Counted from the first letter of the stretch, positions 1 to 7,126 are shown. The stretch is 7,420 bases of DNA from Microbacteriaceae bacterium (GCA_947486475.1 CANKTR010000046.1:1-7420); one strand, 5' to 3'. The notes: generated from the sequence alone by a model not told the origin. Translations and numbers: made by a program.

Positions 1-348
1 ATCATCATCCACTTCCTTGGTGGAATTCACGAGGTCTACTTCCCGTACGTCCTCATGAAGCCGGCCCTCATCGTGGCCGTTATCGCTGGTGGAGCAACCG
101 GTGTTGCAACGAACCTGATATCGGGTGGTGGCCTCCGCGCCCCCGCCTCGCCTGGTTCGATCTTCGCCGTGCTTATCCAGACGCCCTCAACCTTGTACGT
201 CGGTGTGATCCTTTCGGTCATCCTGTCGGCAACGGTGTCGTTCTTGATTGCGGGCATCGTTGTCCGTGCGACGCGTAAGGGCGACATTGAGGCTGAGGGT
301 GGCGAACTCGCTGCAGCTAAGGCTCAGTCGAAGGCGAACAAGGGCTAG
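1..348 (+). CDS. mtlA: PTS mannitol transporter subunit EIIC, C-terminal part (5' end outside window)
   Basis: This is the membrane channel subunit of the mannitol phosphotransferase system, which moves mannitol across the cytoplasmic membrane as EIIB phosphorylates it. The frame is open from base 1, so only the last 115 residues are present. They begin in the hallmark mannitol-EIIC motif GGIHEVYFPYVLMKP (bases 19-63); the glutamate of this GIHE motif is known in the E. coli protein to matter for mannitol binding. The family signature GLRAPASPGSI and a last hydrophobic helix (about bases 190-270) follow. A charged, alanine-rich tail then ends at TAG (346-348). In E. coli MtlA the chain would continue into EIIB and EIIA, whereas here it stops in the linker. 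The tail, the in-frame EIIB behind it and the EIIA and dehydrogenase genes downstream all support mannitol as substrate. Family assignment is firm; the N-terminus cannot be judged. Confidence 0.95.
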   Translation: MIIHFLGGIHEVYFPYVLMKPALIVAVIAGGATGVATNLISGGGLRAPASPGSIFAVLIQTPSTLYVGVILSVILSATVSFLIAGIVVRATRKGDIEAEGGELAAAKAQSKANKG

Positions 349-354
349 TAAACA

Positions 355-654
355 ATGTCTGCTGACCACACAACCACTGTCATTTTCGCCTGTGATGCGG
401 GAATGGGCTCCAGCGCGATGGGGGCAACTCTCCTTCGCACCAAGCTGAAGGCCGCCGGCATCACGGACGTCACCGTCATCAACAAGGCTGTTGCTGATTT
501 GGCGTCGGACGCGGAGTTCGTGATTACTCACTCGGGGCTGACGGATCGGGCGCGCCACATGGCGCCCGACGCCGTTCACGTCACGGTTGAGAACTTCATG
601 GCAACCCCAAAGTATGACGAGGTCGTTGAGACCCTTCGGTCTCAGCGCGCATAG
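355..654 (+). CDS. PTS mannitol-type EIIB subunit (phosphocysteine carrier)
   Basis: This small cytoplasmic protein of 99 residues accepts phosphate from EIIA on a cysteine and passes it to mannitol bound in EIIC. The active-site loop is plain near the N-terminus: VIFACDAGMGSSAMGA, with the phosphocysteine at residue 13. About 100 residues is normal for a lone EIIB domain, and the alternating beta/alpha pattern fits the family. The ATG lies six bases after the EIIC stop and is preceded by AAGGG (340-344) at a ten-base spacing, a usable ribosome site. It is in the same frame as EIIC, separated by TAG TAA ACA, so it looks like a fused EIICB broken at the linker. Automatic pipelines may label such proteins 'lactose/cellobiose EIIB'. 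The CDAGMGSSAMG loop and the neighbours argue for mannitol. Confidence 0.93.
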   Translation: MSADHTTTVIFACDAGMGSSAMGATLLRTKLKAAGITDVTVINKAVADLASDAEFVITHSGLTDRARHMAPDAVHVTVENFMATPKYDEVVETLRSQRA

Positions 655-680
655 GTTAGCGACAATCGGGGATTCACGCG

Positions 681-1112
681 ATGAACATATTGACCACAGA
701 GACTATTTGTCTTCACGGAACGGCAACAACCCGTGAAGAGGCCATCGCAGAGGTGGGGGCGCTTCTCGTCTCCAGCGGCGCGGTGACCGACGAATATGTC
801 TCGGCAATGTTCGCGCGTGAGTCCTCGGTTTCTACCTACATGGGGAACCTGCTCGCGATTCCTCATGGAACGAACGAGTCAAAGGACGAGGTTATTCGTT
901 CTGCGATCTCGGTCGTACGTTACGACGACGAAATCGATTGGGGAGGGAACGTGGTTCGCTTCGTCATCGGAATCGCGGGGAAAGGTGACAGTCACCTCGA
1001 AGTACTCGGTGCAATCGCGACGGTCTTTAGCGACCTTTCTGCGGTGACGGAACTTCTCGAGGCGACATCTGTCGAGCACGTTCTGAGCCGTCTCGGGCTC
1101 AACGCCTCATGA
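681..1112 (+). CDS. mtlF: PTS mannitol/fructose-type EIIA subunit
   Basis: This is the soluble EIIA phosphocarrier (143 residues), which takes phosphate from HPr and hands it to the EIIB cysteine. The phosphorylated histidine is His62 in NLLAIPHGTNE, the family's active-site motif. The second conserved histidine is His105 in GKGDSHLEVLGAIA. The N-terminal pattern (LTTETICLHGTATTREEAI) and the length match single-domain mannitol EIIA proteins such as MtlF of low-GC Gram-positives. The ATG follows EIIB by 26 bases, with GGGGA at 668-672 (eight-base spacing) as ribosome site. The stop overlaps the next start in ATGA, which suggests translational coupling to the dehydrogenase. No internal promoter is evident in the 26-base gap. 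Confidence 0.95.
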   Translation: MNILTTETICLHGTATTREEAIAEVGALLVSSGAVTDEYVSAMFARESSVSTYMGNLLAIPHGTNESKDEVIRSAISVVRYDDEIDWGGNVVRFVIGIAGKGDSHLEVLGAIATVFSDLSAVTELLEATSVEHVLSRLGLNAS

Positions 1113-2239
1113 CCGCTGTCCATTTCGGGGCGGGAAACATTGGGCGGGGATTTATTGGACTAGCGCTGCACAGCGCAGGTCACCGAGTGATCTTCGTCGA
1201 CGTTGACGATTCACTGATTTCGTCCATTGTGGCGACCAGCTCCTACCGAGTAATCGAGACGGGTTCCAACGGAAGCGTTCACACCGTCAACAATTTCACC
1301 GGACTGAATTCGGCAACGAACGCGGACCAGGTTGTGCAGTCCATCGCGGAGGCCGATATCGTCACCACCGCTGTCGGCCCGCGCATTTTAGAGTTTGTTG
1401 CGCCACTGATTGCGAAGGGGCTTGCCGCCCGTACCTCGGCGAAGCCCCTCGCGGTGATGGCCTGCGAAAACGCCATCGGAGCGACCGATACGCTCAAATC
1501 TTTCGTTGCCGCCTCGGCGACGGATGTCGAACTGTCGCGTGCCCAGTTTGCCAACACCGCCGTGGACCGCATCATTCCTGCGCAGGACTCCGCGGAGGGT
1601 TTGGACGTCACTGTCGAGGCGTTTAGTGAATGGGTGATTGACCGTACCCCGTTCGATGGTGCCGAACCGATCATTCCGGATGCTCATTTCGTAGACGATC
1701 TGGCCCCATACATTGAGCGCAAACTCCTGACGGTTAACACGGGACACGCATCGATTGCGTATCTCGGACTTCGCGCGGGGGCTCGGCACATCGCCGAGGC
1801 TCTCGCCATGACCTCCGTCGGACTTCTGGTTGACGCGGTGCTCGACGAGACGACCCGGATGCTCGTCTCCCGTCACGGTCTCGACGAGACCGACCAGCGA
1901 GCGTATGTCGCTCAGACGCTTGACCGTTTTCGAAATCCCGACCTCAACGACGAACTCATTCGCGTCGGACGTCAACCGCTTCGTAAATTATCGCGCCACG
2001 AGCGACTGATCGAACCCGCTGCGGTGTTGTCCGAGAGCGGGGTCACTCCGGTGGCGTTACTGCGGGTGATCGAGGCCGCAATGATGTTTGACGTGCCGTC
2101 GGACGACGAGTCTGTCGAACTCCAGCGGATGAGGGCAACGCTGAGTGCGGACGGCATCGCGACGACGGTGTGTGGAATCGAGAGAGGGCATCCGCTCTTT
2201 CCCGCTCTCGTTGCCGCCATCCCGCGTACGCTGGGCTAA
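1109..2239 (+). CDS. mtlD: mannitol-1-phosphate 5-dehydrogenase
   Basis: The enzyme oxidises mannitol-1-phosphate, the product of the PTS genes upstream, to fructose-6-phosphate with NAD+, feeding glycolysis in the cytoplasm. The N-terminus carries the Rossmann dinucleotide motif HFGAGNIGRGFIG (glycine-rich loop at residues 7-14), and Asp31 after strand two is suited to NAD. Further family blocks are MACENAIGA (117-125) and FANTAVDRIIP (147-157). The catalytic signature is ERKLLTVNTGHA, with Lys205, Asn210 and His213; their spacing equals that of the Lys/Asn/His set in Pseudomonas mannitol 2-dehydrogenase (K295, N300, H303). The C-terminal half is the helical dehydrogenase domain. At 376 residues it is close to E. 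coli MtlD (382). The start overlaps the EIIA stop by four bases. It looks intact and functional. Confidence 0.97.
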   Translation: MTAVHFGAGNIGRGFIGLALHSAGHRVIFVDVDDSLISSIVATSSYRVIETGSNGSVHTVNNFTGLNSATNADQVVQSIAEADIVTTAVGPRILEFVAPLIAKGLAARTSAKPLAVMACENAIGATDTLKSFVAASATDVELSRAQFANTAVDRIIPAQDSAEGLDVTVEAFSEWVIDRTPFDGAEPIIPDAHFVDDLAPYIERKLLTVNTGHASIAYLGLRAGARHIAEALAMTSVGLLVDAVLDETTRMLVSRHGLDETDQRAYVAQTLDRFRNPDLNDELIRVGRQPLRKLSRHERLIEPAAVLSESGVTPVALLRVIEAAMMFDVPSDDESVELQRMRATLSADGIATTVCGIERGHPLFPALVAAIPRTLG

Positions 2240-3109
2240 ATGTCCAGCTCTGCTCTGCTCGCTCTTCTTGTCTCGTGCCTGATGTGGGGGACAACAGGAG
2301 TTGTCGCTGCCGGAATGACACCGGATGTTTCGACGTTCGCCATCGGCGCGTTCACGATGGGAGTGGGCGGAATAATTCTCGCTGCTCTCACCTGGCGTTC
2401 GGTTCGTCACGCGTTGTCCATTCCAAGGGCGCGGTGGTGGGTGTTACTCGGCGGCCTCGGCGTGTTGGTCTATCCACTGGCGTTCTACGCTGGCATGCGC
2501 GATGCGGGCGTCGCGGTCGGCAACACGGTTGCGCTCGGCTCCGGCCCTCTTTTTGCTGGCGTCATTGAATGGCTCGCTACTCAAAGCAGGCCTACTCAAC
2601 GATGGTTCCTCGCCCTTGGAATCGCGGGGGCGGGACTCGTTTGTGTCGGAGTTGCCCGTGGTGGGACGAGCGAGTCCGGTCTAAACGGTGTGCTGCTGGC
2701 CTTGGTTGCCGGGATGGCCTACGCGCTGTACTCGGTCGCCGGATCGCGTGTTATTGCCGCGGGAGCGAGCTTTCAAGGCTCGATGGGTGCTGTTTTTGGG
2801 GCGGGGGCGTTGCCGTTGCTCGTCGTTCTGTCGTTCACAGGGGGTCCGCTCGTTTCTGATTTCGATAATCTCGCGCGTGGCGCATACCTCGCTTTGGGAC
2901 CGTTGGTTATCGCCTACCTGTTATTTGGTTACGCGCTGACACGCGCTAGCGCCTCGCTCGTGACGCTGGTGACCCTTCTGGAACCGGTTTTCGCAACCAT
3001 CTTGGCGGTTGTGCTGCTGGGCGAAGCATTGCCAGCCATTGGCTGGTTGGGAATCGCACTCGTGGTGAGCGGCGTGGCGGTGGCAACCGTGCCACGGCGC
3101 TTCGCGTAA
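2240..3109 (+). CDS. EamA-family (DMT superfamily) transporter
   Basis: This is a cytoplasmic-membrane protein of 289 residues with about ten hydrophobic helices, the usual length and architecture (two five-helix EamA repeats) of drug/metabolite exporters. Helix one begins at residue 4 with LLVSCLMWGTTGVVA. The second repeat ends in the characteristic block LLEPVFATILAVVLLGEALP (247-266), which is nearly diagnostic. The substrate cannot be deduced; relatives export amino acids, nucleosides, sugars or drugs. The ATG directly abuts the mtlD stop (TAAATG) with no clear ribosome site, so it is probably made by coupled translation from the mannitol transcript. The next methionine (residue 15) would cut into helix one, which supports this start. 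A role linked to mannitol or sugar-phosphate metabolism is suggested only by position and may be incidental. Confidence 0.9.
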   Translation: MSSSALLALLVSCLMWGTTGVVAAGMTPDVSTFAIGAFTMGVGGIILAALTWRSVRHALSIPRARWWVLLGGLGVLVYPLAFYAGMRDAGVAVGNTVALGSGPLFAGVIEWLATQSRPTQRWFLALGIAGAGLVCVGVARGGTSESGLNGVLLALVAGMAYALYSVAGSRVIAAGASFQGSMGAVFGAGALPLLVVLSFTGGPLVSDFDNLARGAYLALGPLVIAYLLFGYALTRASASLVTLVTLLEPVFATILAVVLLGEALPAIGWLGIALVVSGVAVATVPRRFA

Positions 3110-3135
3110 ATCCGCGATTCCACCGCATCGTGGCG

Positions 3136-3149
3136 TTAAGGTAGTAATC
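3136..3149 (+). promoter_or_regulatory. possible -10 box for a leaderless transcript, or Shine-Dalgarno site, ahead of the 3150 gene
   Basis: TAAGGT (3137-3142) fits the actinobacterial -10 consensus TANNNT and ends seven bases before the ATG. That spacing would place the transcription start on or next to the start codon, as in the leaderless mRNAs common in actinobacteria. The same bases contain AAGGT (3138-3142), which could instead serve as a ribosome site at seven-base spacing. No good -35 box is seen about 17 bases upstream. The two readings cannot be separated from sequence alone. The surrounding 40-base gap (3110-3149) is the largest protein-gene gap here and the likeliest boundary between two transcription units. 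Confidence 0.4.
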
Positions 3150-5153
3150 ATGGCGGCGGATAAAGAAAACGGGAAAAACCTCTTCGGTCGACCGCGCCGT
3201 TCGTCGTTCGTTGCCGCCTCAGAAGAAAATGCCGATTTCGTGCCGATTCTGCCGGCTGTGGGATCAACACCCATCCCGGCGGCATCCGATGTGAACTATT
3301 TTCCGACCGTGGCAACGGGCCAGCCGAGTCTTCGAGAGCCTGCTCCGCCCGCGCGACTGGTTGTGCCGACACGTAAATCAATGTCCGAAGAAGAGATCGC
3401 GACGGTGTTTGCGGAGTCCGCGGACATGACAAGCTCTGAACAGATTTCGATGCTCGACGCTCAGGTGACGCTGCGCGAGGATGACCTGCGTACGGCCAAG
3501 GAATTCGTTGCGGTTTTGCGGATGGCGAAACCCGCGGAAGCGCAACGGTTGCTGGACGAGCTCAAACATGTGTTTGCCGACGTTGGTCCGCAGATTGCGT
3601 CGTTGGCCCTGAGCGATCAACCACTGCCGGAGTCTCCGTCGAACGCGTCGATAGAGGCCCTCTCGGGAACACAGACTTTTTCTGAGACTGAGTCCGCCCC
3701 GACCCCGGCCCGCGCCGCGGAACCCACCCCCACAGCGGTCTCCGCCCGAGACCTGCCGTCGGACACATCAGTGAATGGCCGTTATGGCGGCTGGAGCGTA
3801 GCCATTCTCTTGGCGACGATGGTTTCCGTCTTGATCCCGATTACCTCCGCGGTATTCACGGCATTCGGTTCGCCCGTGCCAATCAGTGTCGAATCGATGC
3901 TCAACGCATCGGGTGTTCTTGTAGCCGTGGTGGCGCTCGGTGCGGTCCTACCGTTAGTTCTTCTCGCACGGTCCACGTCGATCCGCCACGCGCTATCAAC
4001 AAGGGCTGCTGTTCAACGCGTAGCTGGTGTTGTCGGCGGAACTATTCTCTGGACCATCGGTTCGATTGTCGTGCTCGTCGGTCTTCTGACCGTCCTTCTC
4101 GTCACGTCACAGGGCGTCGGCCTGCAACTCGGTTCGATCCCTGGTGTGACCTCCACTTTCGCCCAGTTCGCCCCGCAAGCCCACGTCTCTGTGGTGGTCG
4201 TGGCGTTGATTGTCGTGGTGGGCTTCGTCATCGCGTCACTGCCGCGGTCTGCTTACCGCGGGCTGGTTCTGACATTGACGGGATTTACAGTCGTCGGGCC
4301 TGCTGTCGTCATGCTGACCGGGTTGGCCGTCGTCGCCACCTCAAACACCGGTGCCGCGTTTACCCCCGGAAACCTTGTGATCGCCACGGGAATCATTCCG
4401 ATTAGTGTCCTCTTCTTCGCGGGCGTCGAGTCCGGAGCGGCGACTGTCGTTCGGCGTGATCAAAGGTCCATTGTTGGGTTCTGGCTCTATTTCGGTCTCG
4501 CCGCAGGTCTCGGATTTGCCGCGTGGGTTCTGCTCGCCGGAATGAGCCCTGATGCTCTGGGCAATGTATTTGTCGGGTCCAACCCGGCGCTTCACGTCAC
4601 GGCCTCGAGTACCGAGTTAGCCTTCATTCTGGCAGCGATTGCCTTCGCGGTTCCCCTGATTTTGATTGCCTCGCTCATCGGGCGATCACTCATGATGGTG
4701 ACAGTGAGGGACGATCGGGAGTCCGGTTCGTGGCCGATTCGCGCCACCGTTCTTGCGGTCCCACTCGTAATCCTCGGACTAGACCTGGCCGGTCTTACCG
4801 GTGACATCACCGCCATTCTCCCTGGAATTCCGTTCCTGTCGATTCCACTCATGGTGATTATTGGGCTCATGGCTGGTGCCTCGATCGCGTCGCGCCGAGA
4901 GCTCGGTGGGGTTGCGCGAGTCATCAACGCAGTTCTCTCGACTGTGCTGATTGTCGTCGGACTCGCCTTGACGTCGTGGTCCGTTCCGAGCCTTGCACCC
5001 ATCTACGACGTTTCGATTGGGCCGCTCGCAACGACGCTGGGACTGTCGGGTACCGTCTCGCTCGTCGTCCCGGCGGCAGTCCTCGTTTTCTCATTCGTTC
5101 TGTCGCTGTTGGTCTCGATGTTTGGTGTAGTTCGCCCGAATCGCACCGCGTAG
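3150..5153 (+). CDS. uncharacterised polytopic membrane protein with long N-terminal cytoplasmic region
   Basis: I do not recognise this 667-residue protein as a named family. Residues 1-75 are polar and proline-rich and look disordered. Residues 76-155 are charged and probably helical (SEEEIATVFAES, then DDLRTAKEFVAVLRMAKPAE). Residues 156-210 are a Ser/Thr/Pro/Ala/Glu linker. From about 213 to 660 there are roughly twelve hydrophobic helices (near 213-235, 252-275, 291-318, 345-364, 370-396, 407-427, 441-465, 486-512, 531-549, 553-581, 590-611 and one or two more to 660). The segment LFFAGVESGAATVVRRDQR (421-439) after the sixth helix faintly resembles the helix-6 region of APC-superfamily transporters (F.G.E.A....R), and the twelve-helix count agrees, but I treat this as weak. 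The start has AAGG at a seven-base spacing. It lies seven bases before the NIF3-like gene, so the two are probably co-transcribed. The membrane topology is well supported; the function is unknown. Confidence 0.85.
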   Translation: MAADKENGKNLFGRPRRSSFVAASEENADFVPILPAVGSTPIPAASDVNYFPTVATGQPSLREPAPPARLVVPTRKSMSEEEIATVFAESADMTSSEQISMLDAQVTLREDDLRTAKEFVAVLRMAKPAEAQRLLDELKHVFADVGPQIASLALSDQPLPESPSNASIEALSGTQTFSETESAPTPARAAEPTPTAVSARDLPSDTSVNGRYGGWSVAILLATMVSVLIPITSAVFTAFGSPVPISVESMLNASGVLVAVVALGAVLPLVLLARSTSIRHALSTRAAVQRVAGVVGGTILWTIGSIVVLVGLLTVLLVTSQGVGLQLGSIPGVTSTFAQFAPQAHVSVVVVALIVVVGFVIASLPRSAYRGLVLTLTGFTVVGPAVVMLTGLAVVATSNTGAAFTPGNLVIATGIIPISVLFFAGVESGAATVVRRDQRSIVGFWLYFGLAAGLGFAAWVLLAGMSPDALGNVFVGSNPALHVTASSTELAFILAAIAFAVPLILIASLIGRSLMMVTVRDDRESGSWPIRATVLAVPLVILGLDLAGLTGDITAILPGIPFLSIPLMVIIGLMAGASIASRRELGGVARVINAVLSTVLIVVGLALTSWSVPSLAPIYDVSIGPLATTLGLSGTVSLVVPAAVLVFSFVLSLLVSMFGVVRPNRTA

Positions 5154-5160
5154 GCCTGCA

Positions 5161-5973
5161 GTGACGACGATACTGCGGGACATCACCGCAACGATTGATG
5201 AGCTGTGGCCCTTTGCTGGTCAAGAGGAGTGGGACAATTCCGGTGTTATCTCGGGCGCTTCGAACCACCCGGTTTCATCCGTGTTGTTCGCGGTGGACAT
5301 CACCGACGCGACCGTCACCGAAGCCATTGACGGCGGTTTCGACGCGCTCATCGCGCATCACCCGCTGCTGCTCAGGGGATTGTCCACCGTTGCCGAGGAT
5401 CGATACAAGGGCGAACTGATCGCACGGCTTATCCGTGGCGGATGTGCCGCAATCGGCGTCCATACCAATGGAGACCGAGTTCCCACGGGCACGAGCACAT
5501 CGTTGGCAAAGGCGCTGGGCGTAATCGTCGAGCGACCGATCGTCCCGAATGATCTGGGCGGTGGCCTGGGTGTAATCGGGCACGTTGCGGACCAAACCCT
5601 GGGTGAATTTGCGCGCCACATCGCATCGAAACTTCCCGCGACCGCTGGGGGTGTTCGAGTGTCCGGAGAATTTGTGCGCCAGATTCGTTCGGTGTCGGTG
5701 TGCGCCGGCGCGGGCGACGCGCTCCTCGCGAATGAGGATGTCGCGGCGACGGACGTGTATGTGACGAGCGATCTACGCCACCATTCGGCCTCAGAATTCC
5801 GCGAACAAGCGAGACTCGGCAATGACACGGCACTCATTGACATTTCGCACTGGGCGGCCGAATGGATGTGGCTCGAGACCGCTGCGTCCGAATTCCGAAT
5901 CGCGCAACCTGGTATCGCGGTTACCGTTTCTGACATCAACACGGACCCCTGGTCGTTTGCGGTGATGCAGTGA
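5161..5973 (+). CDS. NIF3-like dinuclear metal centre protein (DUF34/YbgI family)
   Basis: This 270-residue cytoplasmic protein belongs to the widespread NIF3/YbgI family, which forms toroidal hexamers with a two-metal site and whose biochemical role is still debated (GTP cyclohydrolase I type 2 annotations are common but not proven in general). The expected metal ligands are all visible: His66-His67 in IAHHPLLL, Asp105 in VHTNGDR, and His230 plus Glu234 in SHWAAEW. These match the spacing of E. coli YbgI H63/H64, D101, H215 and E219. The family N-terminus is also present (EEWDNSGV, residues 22-29). The start is GTG, seven bases after the preceding stop, with only a weak TAGG (5151-5154) ahead; the N-terminal alignment to the family supports it. 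The next gene starts across its stop codon. The order NIF3 / coiled-coil protein / RNase HI is recalled from other actinobacteria (M. tuberculosis Rv2230c-Rv2229c-Rv2228c). Confidence 0.94.
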   Translation: MTTILRDITATIDELWPFAGQEEWDNSGVISGASNHPVSSVLFAVDITDATVTEAIDGGFDALIAHHPLLLRGLSTVAEDRYKGELIARLIRGGCAAIGVHTNGDRVPTGTSTSLAKALGVIVERPIVPNDLGGGLGVIGHVADQTLGEFARHIASKLPATAGGVRVSGEFVRQIRSVSVCAGAGDALLANEDVAATDVYVTSDLRHHSASEFREQARLGNDTALIDISHWAAEWMWLETAASEFRIAQPGIAVTVSDINTDPWSFAVMQ

Positions 5974-6713
5974 TGATCATGCGCGCACCCGCGGAGGCCC
6001 AAACTAGGCTGTTGGATGTCCTTGCGTTAGACACCGAAGACATCGTCATCAACCGGACAGTTTCCGATGCACACGCTGCGTTGGTCGCGCTAGACACCGA
6101 TGCCGAGTATCAACGCCTTGTGCGCGAGGCGGAAGAGTGGGCGGACCGGCACGACGACATCGAACGCCGATGCGAACACCTCGAATCGGACATTCAGGTC
6201 GCGAAGGCTCGAATCACGCAGGATCGTGAGCGCGAGAAGGGGTCGACGGACTCCAAGGAATTGACGACACTCGAACACGAGATTGCGTCGTTGGAACGTC
6301 GGATTGAGATGCTCGAGGAACAAGAATTGGACGCGCTCACAGAGCGCGATGATGTCGCTGGCACGTGGAATGCGATTAAGATTTCACGCGATTCGTTCCA
6401 CGATGCGCGGGCCGCCGCTCAAGATTCACTGCGGTCCGACATTGATGCGTCGAACCGTCGTCGTGCAGATATCGTTAGCGCCCGTGCAGAGATTGTTGCC
6501 TCTCTGCCGGCCGAACTAAGTGAACTGTACGAGCGCCAACGAGAACGATATGGCGTTGGGGCGTCCCACTTGCGCGCAGGAATCACCTTGGCGAGCGGTG
6601 TCACGCTGACGCCAGGTCAAATACAAGATGTGAGAGCTGCTGACGCCGACGACGTGTTGATGTGTCCCGACAGTAATGCCATCCTGATTCGAACGGCGGA
6701 GTCGGGTCTGTGA
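5970..6713 (+). CDS. CT398/zf-RING_7-type coiled-coil protein with degenerate zinc ribbon
   Basis: This 247-residue protein has a long coiled-coil hairpin (about residues 35-190, rich in Glu, Arg, Leu and Ala; for example LEHEIASLERRIEMLEEQE) followed by a small C-terminal domain. In relatives such as Rv2229c and Chlamydia CT398 that domain is a four-cysteine zinc ribbon. Here the first pair is TLAS (206-209) and the second CPDS (232-235), so only Cys232 remains. The surrounding ribbon pattern is kept (VTLTPGQIQDV, ADDVLMC, NAILIRT), which shows that the domain is homologous and has lost its metal site. Its cellular role is unknown. Three in-frame starts are possible within four codons: GTG 5970, ATG 5973 (TGATG with the upstream stop) and ATG 5979. 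GGTGAT (5961-5966) could serve the first two. The stop overlaps the RNase H start (GTGA). The frame is intact, so this does not look like a pseudogene. Confidence 0.88.
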   Translation: MMIMRAPAEAQTRLLDVLALDTEDIVINRTVSDAHAALVALDTDAEYQRLVREAEEWADRHDDIERRCEHLESDIQVAKARITQDREREKGSTDSKELTTLEHEIASLERRIEMLEEQELDALTERDDVAGTWNAIKISRDSFHDARAAAQDSLRSDIDASNRRRADIVSARAEIVASLPAELSELYERQRERYGVGASHLRAGITLASGVTLTPGQIQDVRAADADDVLMCPDSNAILIRTAESGL

Positions 6714-7126
6714 CGCACTTCATTGTGGAGGCCGACGGTGGTTCGCGCGGAAACCCGGGGGTTGCTGCGGGCGGAGCGGTCGTCATCGACGCCGTGACGG
6801 GCAAGATTGTGGCGGAAGTTGGCGTTTTCGTGGGAATCGCCACCAATAACGTCGCGGAATATTCGGGGTTAATTGGCGGTGTCCGTAAAGCTCGCGAACT
6901 TGACGCCGCCGCATCCATCCATGTCCGGATGGATTCCAAACTGGTGGTTGAGCAAATGTCGGGTCGCTGGAAAATCAAACATCCCGACATGCGCGAACTC
7001 GCGCGCGAGGCGCACGCCATCATCGCGGGAGCCGATGTGACGTTTGAATGGATTGCCCGCGAATTCAACTCCCGGGCGGATGCCGTCGCGAATGAGTCGA
7101 TGGACCGTCGCGACTCCTTCGGCTAG
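6710..7126 (+). CDS. ribonuclease HI family protein (standalone)
   Basis: The enzyme cleaves the RNA strand of RNA/DNA hybrids, removing R-loops and replication primers in the cytoplasm. At 138 residues it is a single RNase H domain. The first block is VEADGGSRGNPGVAAGGAVV with Asp9. It is followed by ATNNVAEYSGL with Glu50, HVRMDSKLVVEQM with Asp75, and WIAREFNSRADAVANE with Asp124. These give the full DEDD set that binds the two catalytic metals. The histidine loop of E. coli RNase HI (His124) is absent, replaced by the RxxNxxAD form common in actinobacterial and archaeal RNases H. In M. tuberculosis Rv2228c the same domain is fused to a phosphatase-like domain; here the protein ends after the RNase H fold. 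It starts with GTG overlapping the preceding stop, with GGAG at 6698-6701 (eight-base spacing). rnpB begins about 17 bases downstream. It could be called rnhA or rnhC by pipelines; I leave the symbol open. Confidence 0.95.
   Translation: MTHFIVEADGGSRGNPGVAAGGAVVIDAVTGKIVAEVGVFVGIATNNVAEYSGLIGGVRKARELDAAASIHVRMDSKLVVEQMSGRWKIKHPDMRELAREAHAIIAGADVTFEWIAREFNSRADAVANESMDRRDSFG

Noticed and set aside
1388..1975. 195-codon open frame on the minus strand inside mtlD
   Set aside because: It is an antisense shadow of mtlD, which is intact with all its family motifs; no recognisable protein pattern.
2170..2568. Plus-strand frame overlapping the mtlD/EamA junction, considered as a frameshift remnant
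   Set aside because: Both mtlD and the EamA gene are complete in their own frames, and this product is Arg/Cys/His-rich with no domain pattern.
3095..3130. Short inverted repeat CGCG-TAAATC-CGCG after the EamA gene as a terminator
   Set aside because: Only a four-pair stem with no T-run; too weak to call a terminator.
5358..6002. 214-codon open frame on the minus strand opposite the NIF3-like gene
   Set aside because: It lies wholly antisense to a gene with intact catalytic ligands, its composition is that of a GC-rich shadow frame (Arg, Ser and Pro rich), and it shows no recognisable domain or ribosome site.
5970..6713. Calling the coiled-coil gene a pseudogene because of its lost cysteines
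   Set aside because: The frame is uninterrupted, translation overlaps with both neighbours are kept, and the non-cysteine framework of the ribbon is preserved.
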